From: an uncultured Eubacteriales bacterium
GTDB lineage: Bacteria; Bacillota; Clostridia; Peptostreptococcales; Anaerovoracaceae
Length of the DNA: 15,277 nt
Direction: 5' to 3'
Assembly: GCA_902772685.1 (NCBI GenBank)
Contig: CACYBO010000197.1
Coordinates: forward strand, 1-15,277
Positions 1 to 7,456 of the stretch are shown here, piece by piece (position 1 is the first letter of the stretch; each line of letters starts with the position of its first letter). Both the position numbers and the translations under genes were made by a program. Under the pieces are notes generated by a model that made no database searches, had not been told where the DNA came from, and worked only from the letters and a program-made list of their open reading frames with translations.

Positions 1-264
1 ATAAAGGGAATACCGGTGCTCAATATCAATGAGCTGGCCAACACCCTCAAACCAGTGGTGCTGCCGGGTGAAGAGATGATCCTCTCCCTTGTCAAAGAAG
101 GCAAGGAATCGGATCAGGCAGTGGCATATCTCGATGATGGAACGATGATCGTCATTGAGGAAGGCAAGCCTTTCATAGGGCAGACAATAAAAGTTATCGT
201 CAGCAGTGTTCTTCAGACATCTGCGGGCAGGATGATCTTCGCTAAACCTGCAGGCAATGTATAG
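1..264 (+). CDS. yacL: YacL-type PIN/TRAM domain protein, C-terminal part (5' end outside window)
   Basis: The reading frame is open from base 1, so this is the C-terminal end of a gene that starts upstream. A GTG at 16 is an internal Val codon, not a start. The visible 87 residues begin with the segment around LNINELANTLKPVVLPGEEM, followed by AYLDDGTMIVIEEG and a final SAGRMIFAKP. This matches, from memory, the end of the Bacillus subtilis YacL family: the last strand of a PilT/PIN nuclease-like domain followed by a TRAM domain, a small beta-barrel thought to bind RNA. Full-length members carry N-terminal membrane helices, which are not visible here. The cellular role of YacL is poorly defined. 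The next gene is ispDF, and YacL next to ispD/ispF is a common Firmicutes arrangement, which supports the call. Confidence 0.88.
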   Translation: MKGIPVLNINELANTLKPVVLPGEEMILSLVKEGKESDQAVAYLDDGTMIVIEEGKPFIGQTIKVIVSSVLQTSAGRMIFAKPAGNV

Positions 265-294
265 AAGATTCTGCGTGTTGGAACGCGTAAGACA

Positions 295-1446
295 ATGTAC
301 AGGAACAACAAGGTAGCGGTCATTATCGCTGCAGCGGGACAGGGGAAACGCCTCGGCTCCTCCGTCCCCAAGCAGTATCTCAAGATCGGCGGTGAGTATG
401 TCATCGCAAAAACAATCAAAGCCTTTGAGGACATCGACGAGGTCGATTACATTTTCGTTGTCACAAACGAGGACTATACGGGGACCTGTGCCGAGATCGT
501 CGAGTCAAAGGGCTTCAGCAAGGTGGAGGGCATCGTGCCCGGCGGAAGCAGGCGTCAGGACTCTGTCTACAACGCGATTCAGGAGATCAATGCCAGAAAA
601 CCGGGCGTTTCTACAGTGCTGATCCATGACGGCGCCAGACCTTTTGTCGAGAAGGAAGTCATACTGAACGTCCTTGAGGAAACGGAGAACACCGGAGCCG
701 CTGTTGCATGCGTTGCAATGAAAAACAGTGTGCGCATGATGGAAGCGGGAGGCGCGGCGAGCAAAAGCGTCGACAGGACGGATTACTACTCCGTTCAGAC
801 GCCGCAGGGCTTCCGGAAGTCCATGCTGATCGAAGCATACGATATGGCCCTTGATGACAACTTCGAGGGAACGGACGACGCGTCAATCGTTGAAAGGGCC
901 GGTTATGATATCGCCATAGTCGACGGCGACTACGGGAATATCAAAATCACAACGAAGGAGGACTTACCGATGGAGAACCGAGTAGGGACAGGCTTCGATG
1001 CACATCAGCTTGCGGAGGGAAGGAAGCTGATTCTCGGCGGAGTCGAAATACCATACGACAGAGGACTGTTGGGGCATTCCGACGCAGACGTGCTGATCCA
1101 TGCGGTTATGGATGCTCTTCTGGGCGCGGCGGCGTTGGGCGATATCGGGAAACACTTCCCTGACAGCGACGATACATATAAGGACATCAGCAGTCTGAAA
1201 CTGCTTGCTGAGGTGAAGAAAAAACTCGAGGAGAACTTCTACAACATCGGAAACGTAGATGTTACGCTCATAGCCCAGAAACCTAAGATCAGTCCATATA
1301 TCGACGAAATGAGAGACAACATTTCAGAAGTTCTCGGAATCGACAGAACCAGAGTCAACATCAAAGGAACAACAACAGAGAAGATGGGATTCACCGGAAG
1401 AGAAGAGGGGATTGCGTGTGAAGCAGTCTGCTCAATCTACAGATAA
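295..1446 (+). CDS. ispDF: Bifunctional IspD/IspF (MEP cytidylyltransferase / MECDP synthase)
   Basis: This fused enzyme carries out two non-consecutive steps of the non-mevalonate (MEP) isoprenoid pathway in the cytosol. The N-terminal IspD domain (about residues 6-225) makes CDP-methylerythritol from MEP and CTP. The C-terminal IspF domain (about 227-383) cyclises CDP-ME 2-phosphate to MEcPP. IspD shows the nucleotide-binding start AAAGQGKRLGSSVPKQY (12-28), HDGARPF (111-117), QTPQGF (168-173) and TDDASIVE (193-200). IspF shows RVGTGFDAHQL (229-239), GHSDADVLIHA (260-270), GDIGKHFPD (282-290) and GREEGIA (368-374). The expected metal ligands D235, H237 and H269 are present. The 383-residue length equals the two domains with almost no linker. 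The ATG at 295 is the first usable start after the yacL stop but has no clear ribosome binding site, so translation may be coupled to yacL. The fusion is known in other bacteria. Confidence 0.96.
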   Translation: MYRNNKVAVIIAAAGQGKRLGSSVPKQYLKIGGEYVIAKTIKAFEDIDEVDYIFVVTNEDYTGTCAEIVESKGFSKVEGIVPGGSRRQDSVYNAIQEINARKPGVSTVLIHDGARPFVEKEVILNVLEETENTGAAVACVAMKNSVRMMEAGGAASKSVDRTDYYSVQTPQGFRKSMLIEAYDMALDDNFEGTDDASIVERAGYDIAIVDGDYGNIKITTKEDLPMENRVGTGFDAHQLAEGRKLILGGVEIPYDRGLLGHSDADVLIHAVMDALLGAAALGDIGKHFPDSDDTYKDISSLKLLAEVKKKLEENFYNIGNVDVTLIAQKPKISPYIDEMRDNISEVLGIDRTRVNIKGTTTEKMGFTGREEGIACEAVCSIYR

Positions 1447-1488
1447 TCCCTGCACATACAAATAAAGAAGGAGACACATAGAAAACAA

Positions 1489-3243
1489 ATGAAGTTATCA
1501 GAAGCATTTTTCAGGACGCTCAGAGAAGTACCAAACGAAGCGGAAATCCCAAGTCATATACTGCTCCTCAGAGCCGGCATGATCAAGAAAACAGCTGCCG
1601 GCATATACAGCTATATGCCTATGGGGTACAGAACCATCAAAAAAATCGAGGCAATCGTCAGAGAGGAGATGGATGCCAAGGGAGCTCAGGAGATCAGCAC
1701 ATCGATTCTCCAGCCGGGTGAACTGTGGGAGGAGTCAGGCAGATGGGACGCTTACGGTCCTGAAATGTGGAGACTGAATGACAGAAACGGCAGAGGTTTC
1801 TGCCTTGGACCTACAGCAGAAGAAGTGTTCACAGATATCATAAGAAATGACCTCACCTCCTACAGGCAGCTTCCGATGATGCTCTATCAGATTACGGATA
1901 AATTCAGGGATGAAGCCAGACCGCGTTTCGGCATGATGCGTTCCAGGAACTTCATCATGAAGGACAATTATTCCTTCGACAGAGATGAGGAAGGACTTGA
2001 AGAAAGCTACATGCAGATGTATGACGCCTACACGAATGTATTTACAAGATGCGGGCTCACCTTCAGACCGGTCGAAGCGGATAACGGAGCAATCGGCGGT
2101 TCAGGTTCACATGAGTTTACAGCTCTTTGCGAGTACGGAGAGAGTCAGATCTGCTACTGCGATGAGTGCAGTCTGGCTACGACCATCGAAAAGGCCGCGT
2201 GCAAGGATGCGCCGGAAGAAACAGACGAAATGCTGCCGATGGAGAAGGTATATACACCGGACACATCCACGATAGAAATGGTTGCAGATTATCTGAAACT
2301 GGATAAGAAGCAGACCCTCAAGGCCCTCATGTTCGAGACGTACGGCGAGGACGACAAAGTAAACGGCTACGTGGCAGTTTTCGTGCGCGGTGACAGAGAA
2401 CTCAACATGACGAAACTGGTCAATGCTCTTGGCGTCCACGAATACGCCATCGCCTTTGCAGATGAAGAAAAGATGGCCGAGAAGTGCGGCTGTGTCGGCG
2501 GGTTTACCGGACCGGTAGGACTTCATGACTGTACGATTGTCGCCGACAGTGAAGTGCCGGGTCTGAAGAATCTGGCGGCCGGTGCCTGCGAGAAGGATCA
2601 CCACATTAAGAACGTCAACTACGGACGTGACTGGGAGGCGGATATCGTCGTCGACGTCAAGAATCTGCTCGAGGGTGACCCTTGCCCGGTGTGCGGCGCT
2701 CCGGTCAAGCACGCCCGCGGCGTCGAGGTGGGACAGATATTCAAACTGGGAAGCAAGTATTCAGCTGCCATGGGAGCGTCATATAAAGATGAGAACCAGA
2801 AAGATCATCCGATTCTCATGGGCTGCTACGGAATCGGCATTTCAAGAACATTCCAGGCTATCATCGACATGCCGGAGAATCACGACGAGAACGGCATCAT
2901 CTGGCCGATGTCAGTTGCGCCTTATCACGTGATCATTACGGTGATGAAGCCTGACGATGAAACACAGAGTGTTGTTGCGGACGAGGTATACAGCAGGCTG
3001 ACTGAAGAAGGGGTCGAGGTCATCCTCGATGACAGAAAAGAGCGTCCGGGCGTCAAGTTCAAGGATGCGGATCTCATCGGTATTCCGATAAGAATCACAG
3101 TCGGCAGAGGCGCCGCTGATGGTATCATCGAATACAAGATGAGAAGGGACGCTGATAAAACCGAACTCTCAGTAGATGAAGGAATTGCAAAAGCAATAGA
3201 AACTGTCAATGCAGAAAAAGACGGAAGGTGCTATTTCAAATAA
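1489..3243 (+). CDS. proS: Proline--tRNA ligase, bacterial type with editing insertion
   Basis: This is a class II aminoacyl-tRNA synthetase that charges tRNA-Pro in the cytosol. The 584 residues fit the bacterial type (about 570). The N-terminal catalytic core includes the TAEEVF segment (109-114), motif 2 FRDEARPRFGMMRSRNFIMK (139-158) and motif 3 GCYGIGISRTFQAI (445-458). Residues from about 225 to 410 form the INS editing domain that hydrolyses misacylated Ala-tRNA-Pro. Lys278 in TLKAL is a candidate for the editing lysine. The C-terminal anticodon-binding domain starts near 478 and includes DDRKERPGVKFKDADLIGIP (514-533). Cys224/Cys227 (CDEC) and Cys399/Cys402 (CPVC) bracket the insertion and may bind a metal. 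AAGGAG lies at 1468-1473, about 15 bases before the ATG, a long spacing, but the family start MKLSEAF agrees with this ATG. No T-box leader is visible in the 42-base gap upstream. Confidence 0.97.
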   Translation: MKLSEAFFRTLREVPNEAEIPSHILLLRAGMIKKTAAGIYSYMPMGYRTIKKIEAIVREEMDAKGAQEISTSILQPGELWEESGRWDAYGPEMWRLNDRNGRGFCLGPTAEEVFTDIIRNDLTSYRQLPMMLYQITDKFRDEARPRFGMMRSRNFIMKDNYSFDRDEEGLEESYMQMYDAYTNVFTRCGLTFRPVEADNGAIGGSGSHEFTALCEYGESQICYCDECSLATTIEKAACKDAPEETDEMLPMEKVYTPDTSTIEMVADYLKLDKKQTLKALMFETYGEDDKVNGYVAVFVRGDRELNMTKLVNALGVHEYAIAFADEEKMAEKCGCVGGFTGPVGLHDCTIVADSEVPGLKNLAAGACEKDHHIKNVNYGRDWEADIVVDVKNLLEGDPCPVCGAPVKHARGVEVGQIFKLGSKYSAAMGASYKDENQKDHPILMGCYGIGISRTFQAIIDMPENHDENGIIWPMSVAPYHVIITVMKPDDETQSVVADEVYSRLTEEGVEVILDDRKERPGVKFKDADLIGIPIRITVGRGAADGIIEYKMRRDADKTELSVDEGIAKAIETVNAEKDGRCYFK

Positions 3244-3259
3244 AAGAACCGGCGAGAGA

Positions 3260-3847
3260 ATGATAAACCTGTTTTGGGAGTTCTTCAAAATAGGTTTATT
3301 TACTATTGGCGGCGGTCAGGCGATGATTCCGCAGATCCAGCAGGTTGCCACAGAGGAAAAAGGCTGGCTCGATGAAGAGGAAATGCTGGATTGCATCACT
3401 TTGGGACAGTCCCTGCCCGGAGTCATCGCGATCAATATAGCAACTTACGTAGGATACAGGAAGCGGGGGACAGCAGGAGCGCTCGCGGCGACTTTTGGCG
3501 TCGTGCTTCCTGCGTTTCTTTCCATTCTGGTTCTGGTCGCTCTGCTGGGTGCAATCGGCGACAACAGGTTCGTTGCCGGCGCGTTTATGGGAATCAAGGC
3601 GGCGGTCTGCGGTCTGCTCATTGTGACATCCGTGAAACTGCTGATGCAGATGTGCAGAGGCAAAACCGGGGAAGATGTTAAAGCAGGTCATGTGGCGTTC
3701 ACGGTGATCATGAGCCTGGCGTCTCTGATCGCAGTGGGATTCTTCGGAATCACGGCCATTCTGGTCATACTGGCAGGCATCGTGATCGGAATCGTGTATT
3801 ACAGACTTTCGAAAGTGCGCGGCAGTCAGGGGGTGGATGAATCATGA
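3260..3847 (+). CDS. Chromate transporter (CHR family) half-size subunit, first of pair
   Basis: This is a hydrophobic 195-residue inner-membrane protein of the CHR family, in the short single-domain form that works as a pair with a second half. The family signature FFKIGLFTIGGGQAMIP (8-24) is near the N-terminus. It is followed by SLPGVIAINIATYVGYRKRG (51-70) and several membrane segments (roughly 73-98, 108-128, 145-180). CHR proteins are described as chromate or sulfate transporters, but the natural substrate in gut-type anaerobes is usually unknown. I chose the ATG at 3260, which directly precedes the family start MINLFWEFFK, with GGCGAGAGA just upstream. An in-frame ATG at 3209 inside proS would add 17 polar residues and is less likely. 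The stop codon overlaps the start of the second half, so the two are probably translated together. Confidence 0.93.
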   Translation: MINLFWEFFKIGLFTIGGGQAMIPQIQQVATEEKGWLDEEEMLDCITLGQSLPGVIAINIATYVGYRKRGTAGALAATFGVVLPAFLSILVLVALLGAIGDNRFVAGAFMGIKAAVCGLLIVTSVKLLMQMCRGKTGEDVKAGHVAFTVIMSLASLIAVGFFGITAILVILAGIVIGIVYYRLSKVRGSQGVDES

Positions 3848-4413
3848 TACTCCTCAGACTGTTTATTGCCTTTTTCAAAGTGGGACTGTTCTCCTTTGGC
3901 GGCGGAAACGCAATGCTGCCTCTGATATACCAGAGCATACAGGAGTTCGGAGATCTGGACGGGTCTGTTTTCTCAGACATGGTCGCCCTGTCCCAGGTCA
4001 CTCCGGGACCGGTTGCCGTCAACGCAGCTACTTTCGTAGGGCTGAAAGCGGGAGGACTTCCCGGTTCGGTCGCTGCTACGCTGGGCGTGTGTCTGCCGTG
4101 TTTTATCATCATGCTCATCGTCATCAGACTCCTGGACAAATACAGGAACAGCACCATCGTCGAGGGAACCTTTGCCGGGATAAGGCCGGTGACCATAGGA
4201 CTGCTGCTTTCCGCGGTGATGTTCATGATGGATTCTGTGCTGGTCAAGGGACCGGTCGTAACAGCAGAACTTGCGGACCCGGGATATTACAATCTCATAC
4301 CTCTCGGCATATTCACAGCGTCCATACTGCTGATGAGTCTGGTAAAAATGAAACCGCTGCACGTGATGCTTCTAATGGGTGCGGCAGGAGCCGTCATTTA
4401 CGGGGTAATGTAA
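3844..4413 (+). CDS. Chromate transporter (CHR family) half-size subunit, second of pair
   Basis: This is the partner of the preceding gene: a 189-residue membrane protein with the same fold and the typical second-half signatures. FFKVGLFSFGGGNAMLPL is at 10-27, and the proline-rich QVTPGPVAVNAATFVG is at 51-66, where the first half has SLPGVIAINIATYVG. Further membrane segments lie at about 73-96, 113-130 and 150-189. The start ATG overlaps the stop of the first half (ATGA at 3844-3847), a classic translational-coupling junction, which suggests a one-to-one heterodimer. Two fused halves would equal one long-chain ChrA. Substrate specificity cannot be read from the sequence, and nothing nearby (no chromate regulator or reductase) points to chromate resistance. 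Confidence 0.93.
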   Translation: MILLRLFIAFFKVGLFSFGGGNAMLPLIYQSIQEFGDLDGSVFSDMVALSQVTPGPVAVNAATFVGLKAGGLPGSVAATLGVCLPCFIIMLIVIRLLDKYRNSTIVEGTFAGIRPVTIGLLLSAVMFMMDSVLVKGPVVTAELADPGYYNLIPLGIFTASILLMSLVKMKPLHVMLLMGAAGAVIYGVM

Positions 4414-4448
4414 TTATGTAGAGGAACAGTAAGAATCGGAGTCAGACT

Positions 4449-4904
4449 ATGTGGATCGGCGGAGTCAGAGTCATTGTGCTCGACGAGGAAAACAGAATAC
4501 TGATGGTGAAGCAGGAGCACCCCGAGCGGACTGTCTGGATGGTTCCGGGCGGCGGCATTGAAGAAGGTGAGAACTCAGCCCGGGCGGCAGTGCGCGAGGT
4601 GCAGGAGGAAACGGGTCTTGAAGTGGAAATTCAGGGACTCATCTGGCATGTGGAAGAAGTATCTGAAAGAGGTCAGCGCTTTGTAAATTTCTTCAGAGCG
4701 AAGGTTACAGGCGGGACGCTGGCCCTGGGGAAAGACCCGGAGTTTTCGGATTCGGAACAGGTGCTGAAGGAGAGCAGGTTCATGACCAGGGAAGAAGTGA
4801 TGGGTCTTGAGAATCTGTATCCGGAATTTCTCCGAGAGGAACTCTGGCAGCACCTTGAGGAAGGGACAATCGATTACAACGCATTCAGAGTGCGTGAAAG
4901 ATAG
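4449..4904 (+). CDS. Nudix hydrolase
   Basis: This is a 151-residue soluble protein with a perfect Nudix box between residues 35 and 57: G35, then E41, then R49-E50-V51-Q52-E53-E54-T55-G56-L57. The box fits G-x5-E-x7-REUxEExGU, the motif that binds the divalent metals and positions the diphosphate of the substrate. Nudix enzymes hydrolyse nucleoside diphosphates linked to another group, such as oxidised dNTPs, ADP-ribose, NADH or CoA. There is no extra signature here (for example a CoA motif or an NADH-type SQPWPFPxS element) that would fix the substrate. The ATG at 4449 has GGAG at 4438-4441 with 7 bases of spacing. Its neighbours, a transporter pair and a cyclophilin, give no functional hint. 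Confidence 0.94.
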   Translation: MWIGGVRVIVLDEENRILMVKQEHPERTVWMVPGGGIEEGENSARAAVREVQEETGLEVEIQGLIWHVEEVSERGQRFVNFFRAKVTGGTLALGKDPEFSDSEQVLKESRFMTREEVMGLENLYPEFLREELWQHLEEGTIDYNAFRVRER

Positions 4905-4938
4905 ATTACAGACAAAGTAAAAACAGGAGGAACTGCAA

Positions 4939-5421
4939 ATGAAATACGTAAGAATCGAAATGGAAGACGGCGGTGTTATGAGAGGGGAGCTCTATCCGGA
5001 AATCGCACCGAAGACAGTTGAGAATTTTGAGAAACTGGTAAATGACGGTTTCTATGACGGGCTCATTTTTCATCGTGTCATCCCGGGATTCATGATACAG
5101 GGAGGATGTCCGAAGGGGAACGGAACCGGCGGTCCGGGCTGGACGATCGAAGGAGAATTTACGAACAACGGATTTGAGAACAATCTGAAACACACCACCG
5201 GCGTCATGTCCATGGCGAGAACGCCGTTTCCTAATTCAGCGGGATCGCAGTTCTTCATCATGGTGCACGATGCACCATTCCTCGATGGAGAATACGCCGC
5301 ATTCGGAAAAATCATCGAAGGCATGGAGGTGGCTGACGCAATCGTGAGCACGCCGCGTGATATGAACGACAAGCCGAAGAAGGCACAGAGGATGGCCAAG
5401 GTCACGATAGAGGAGGACTAG
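4939..5421 (+). CDS. Cyclophilin-type peptidyl-prolyl cis-trans isomerase
   Basis: This 160-residue protein is a single cyclophilin domain that catalyses cis-trans isomerisation of Xaa-Pro bonds. It has no signal peptide or membrane segment, so it should be cytoplasmic. Key active-site positions are visible: FHRVIPGFMIQGG (44-56, including R46, F51 and Q54), GVMSMAR (88-94), GSQFFI (102-107), APFLDG (112-117) and AFGK (121-124). By alignment from memory, R46 matches the catalytic Arg55 of human CypA and Q54 matches Gln63. AGGAGG at 4925-4930 lies 8 bases before the ATG, an excellent ribosome binding site. The gene ends only 3 bases before the acyl-CoA dehydrogenase start, and the Shine-Dalgarno sequence of that gene (5411-5416) lies inside its last codons. 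The two are therefore very likely co-transcribed. Confidence 0.96.
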   Translation: MKYVRIEMEDGGVMRGELYPEIAPKTVENFEKLVNDGFYDGLIFHRVIPGFMIQGGCPKGNGTGGPGWTIEGEFTNNGFENNLKHTTGVMSMARTPFPNSAGSQFFIMVHDAPFLDGEYAAFGKIIEGMEVADAIVSTPRDMNDKPKKAQRMAKVTIEED

Positions 5422-5424
5422 CAG

Positions 5425-6570
5425 ATGGATTTTAATTTCACGGAAGAACAGGTGCTGCTGAGTGATGCTTTTGCACAGTTCGCAAAGGAGGAGATCGCTC
5501 CCCATGCTGCGGAATGGGATGCGGAGGATCATGTGCCGATGGAGATACTTCCTAAGCTCGGAGAAATGGGCATCATGGGAGTGTTCGTTCCCGAAGAGTA
5601 CGGCGGCGTAGGTCTCGGTCACATAGAGAGATGCATGGCGCTGGAGGAAATCGCCAGATACTCTGCCGGTCTTGCCATGATGGTTTTTACCCACCATCTG
5701 GGTGTGGCGGCAATCGTGGATTACGGCACAGAAGAACAGAAGCAGAAGTGGCTTCCGGGCATGTGCGATGGCAGTTGTGTCTGCGGTCTTGCGGTAACGG
5801 AGCCGACCGGCGGAAGCGACGTGGCAGGTCTTAAGACAGTCGCAGTGCTGGAGGATGATACCTGGACAGTAAACGGCAGAAAATGCTTTATTACGAATTC
5901 CCACTGTGCGGGAGTGACCGTAGTGACATGCAGAACGGGAGAAGACGAAAAAGGACGTCCGCTCATGTCGACCATCGCCATTGAAGCGGGAACGGAAGGA
6001 TTCAAACCCGGCAGAGAAGAGAATAAACTGGGACTCAAGGGTTCCTACACCGGAGAGCTCATTATGGATGATGTAAAGGTTCCGGTCAGCAATACAATCG
6101 GCGCGCCGGGCAAAGGCATGCCGATTACCATGAAGGAACTGGGAGAAGTCGGCAGAGCGAGCATGGCTGCCATTGAACTCGGCATACTGCGCGCATGCCT
6201 GGAGGATGCCGTCAGTTTCGCGAAGGAGAGGCTCCTCTACGGGAAACCGATTTCAAAGCTGCAGGCGATCCAGTTCAAGATTGCCGAGATAAGATGTGAT
6301 TACGAAGCTGCGAGACTCATGCTCTACAACGCGGCGGCGATGAAGGACGCCGGCAAAGTGGGAGCCGAGTTTTCAATGGCCAAGTACTTCACCTCGGAAG
6401 CGGCAGTCAGATCCGCGAAGAGACTCATTGAGATCATGGGCGGATACGGATTCGTCAACGAATACCCGGCAGGCAGATATCTGCGCGACGCAGTCGGCTG
6501 TATTCCTTCCTGCGGGACAAGCGAGGTACAGAAGATGATCATCGCAGGTGAAACACTGAAAAAATACTAA
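5425..6570 (+). CDS. Acyl-CoA dehydrogenase family flavoprotein, unusual active site
   Basis: This 381-residue protein has the full acyl-CoA dehydrogenase fold: an N-terminal helical domain, a middle beta domain with the FAD-contact segment CGLAVTEPTGGSDVAGLKT (120-138), and a C-terminal helical domain with YGKPISKLQAIQFKIAE (272-288) and IMGGYGF (337-343). Family members oxidise acyl-CoA or, in anaerobes, reduce enoyl-CoA, passing electrons through ETF. The etfB and etfA genes follow directly, which fits a clostridial acd-etfBA unit. The odd point is the active site. Butyryl- and medium-chain enzymes have a catalytic Glu in IYEGTSEVQ near the C-terminus. Here the ungapped equivalent is IPSCGTSEVQ (360-369), with Cys363 replacing Glu. 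Glu241 or Glu238, in MKELGEVGR (236-244), lie in the region where isovaleryl- and long-chain enzymes keep their base. The substrate is therefore not predictable, and calling it butyryl-CoA dehydrogenase would be unsafe. AGGAGG at 5411-5416 fixes the start. Confidence 0.93.
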   Translation: MDFNFTEEQVLLSDAFAQFAKEEIAPHAAEWDAEDHVPMEILPKLGEMGIMGVFVPEEYGGVGLGHIERCMALEEIARYSAGLAMMVFTHHLGVAAIVDYGTEEQKQKWLPGMCDGSCVCGLAVTEPTGGSDVAGLKTVAVLEDDTWTVNGRKCFITNSHCAGVTVVTCRTGEDEKGRPLMSTIAIEAGTEGFKPGREENKLGLKGSYTGELIMDDVKVPVSNTIGAPGKGMPITMKELGEVGRASMAAIELGILRACLEDAVSFAKERLLYGKPISKLQAIQFKIAEIRCDYEAARLMLYNAAAMKDAGKVGAEFSMAKYFTSEAAVRSAKRLIEIMGGYGFVNEYPAGRYLRDAVGCIPSCGTSEVQKMIIAGETLKKY

Positions 6571-6603
6571 TATTATGCGAACTTTCCGCACCGTTCAAAT
6601 TTG

Positions 6604-7455
6604 ATGGATATGAACATTCTTGTTTTACTAAAACCTGTGCCTGATCCTGAACAGGAGAAGGATATTCAAATAGATACTGAGAGCGGGAGAATCGTGCGCG
6701 AAGGCGTGAAGCAGGTGATCGACCCGGAGAGCAGAAACGCCCTGGAAGCGGCATTGCAGCTGGTGAATCAGCAGAGCCGGGGAAAGGGCTCAGTTGTCGC
6801 GCTCACCATGGCTCCGAAACATGCGAAGGATAAACTGTATGAAGCGCTCGCCATGGGCGCCGATGAGGCGTATCTCCTGTCAGATCCTGCTTTTGGCGGG
6901 GCGGATACATACGCCACATCATATACACTTGCCGAGGCAGTGCGCAGGATCGAGGCAGAGAAGGATCTGCAGTTCGATCTAATTCTCGCAGGAACTTCCA
7001 GTTCGGACGGGGGGACATCCCATGTAGCCGTCCAGACGGCGGAGTGGCTGGGGCGCACGCACATATCCAATGTGTGCAGCCTTGCGGTCACAGGTGAAGG
7101 CGGGGTACCGGACGGCGCAGACTGCGATGCTGTTATCCGTGCGGTAAAGAGAAGCGAGGAGGTCATGCTGACCTTCGAAGGAAAAGGACCCGCGGTGATC
7201 GCCGTGACAAGAGATATCAACAAACCGAGGCTGATCACGGCCATGGGAATCATCAAAGCGCGCAAAAAACCGCTGACGGTCTGGAACGCCGGAGACATCG
7301 GTGCGGATCTGCAGAAGACAGGGCTTGACGGTTCGCCGACGAGAGCGGGCCGGCTCTTTGAGCCGGAATACGGAAGAACGTGCAAAGACATCTGGACAAC
7401 GCCGGAAGAGGCTGCGGCCGGAATACTGCAAATCATAGCGGAGGCGGGGTTCTGA
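6604..7455 (+). CDS. etfB: Electron transfer flavoprotein, beta subunit
   Basis: EtfB pairs with EtfA to form a soluble FAD-containing heterodimer that carries electrons to or from acyl-CoA dehydrogenases. The family start NILVLLKPVPDPEQEKDI, the middle DPESRNALEAALQL, the nucleotide-contact region AGTSSSDGGTSHVAVQTAEW and the late KGPAVIAVTRDINKPR / GIIKARKKPL segments are visible. The AMP/FAD loop differs from the commonly seen GKQAIDGDTAQVGPQ; only the DG-x-T core is kept. I cannot say from sequence alone whether this ETF is a bifurcating type. No clear Shine-Dalgarno precedes the start. ATG 6604, ATG 6610 (which would give the typical MNIL start) and TTG 6601 are all possible, and 6610 is a strong alternative. 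The gap to the dehydrogenase is about 33 bases with no terminator, and etfA starts one base after the stop. Confidence 0.94.
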   Translation: MDMNILVLLKPVPDPEQEKDIQIDTESGRIVREGVKQVIDPESRNALEAALQLVNQQSRGKGSVVALTMAPKHAKDKLYEALAMGADEAYLLSDPAFGGADTYATSYTLAEAVRRIEAEKDLQFDLILAGTSSSDGGTSHVAVQTAEWLGRTHISNVCSLAVTGEGGVPDGADCDAVIRAVKRSEEVMLTFEGKGPAVIAVTRDINKPRLITAMGIIKARKKPLTVWNAGDIGADLQKTGLDGSPTRAGRLFEPEYGRTCKDIWTTPEEAAAGILQIIAEAGF

Positions 7456-7456
7456 G

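Noticed and set aside
16..264. A separate small protein starting at the GTG at 16
   Set aside because: The frame is open to base 1 and the residues before the GTG (KGIP) continue the YacL family sequence, so this is a truncated larger gene.
1412..1447. Possible promoter before proS (TTGCGT and GATAAT)
   Set aside because: The spacer is 24 bases, far from the optimal 17, and the boxes lie in the ispDF coding end.
2107..2712. Minus-strand open frame (201 codons) opposite proS
   Set aside because: The + strand encodes conserved ProS editing-domain residues throughout, and there is no ribosome binding site or family match on the minus strand.
3209..3259. N-terminal extension of the first CHR protein from an ATG at 3209
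   Set aside because: The added residues are polar, overlap proS and lack family resemblance. ATG 3260 gives the usual membrane start.
5425..6570. Naming the dehydrogenase butyryl-CoA dehydrogenase (bcd)
   Set aside because: The catalytic Glu position is Cys and no butyrate-pathway genes are adjacent, so only the family can be named.
6601..6603. TTG start for etfB
   Set aside because: ATG codons follow at 6604 and 6610, there is no ribosome binding site favouring TTG, and the family start is MNIL or MKI-like.
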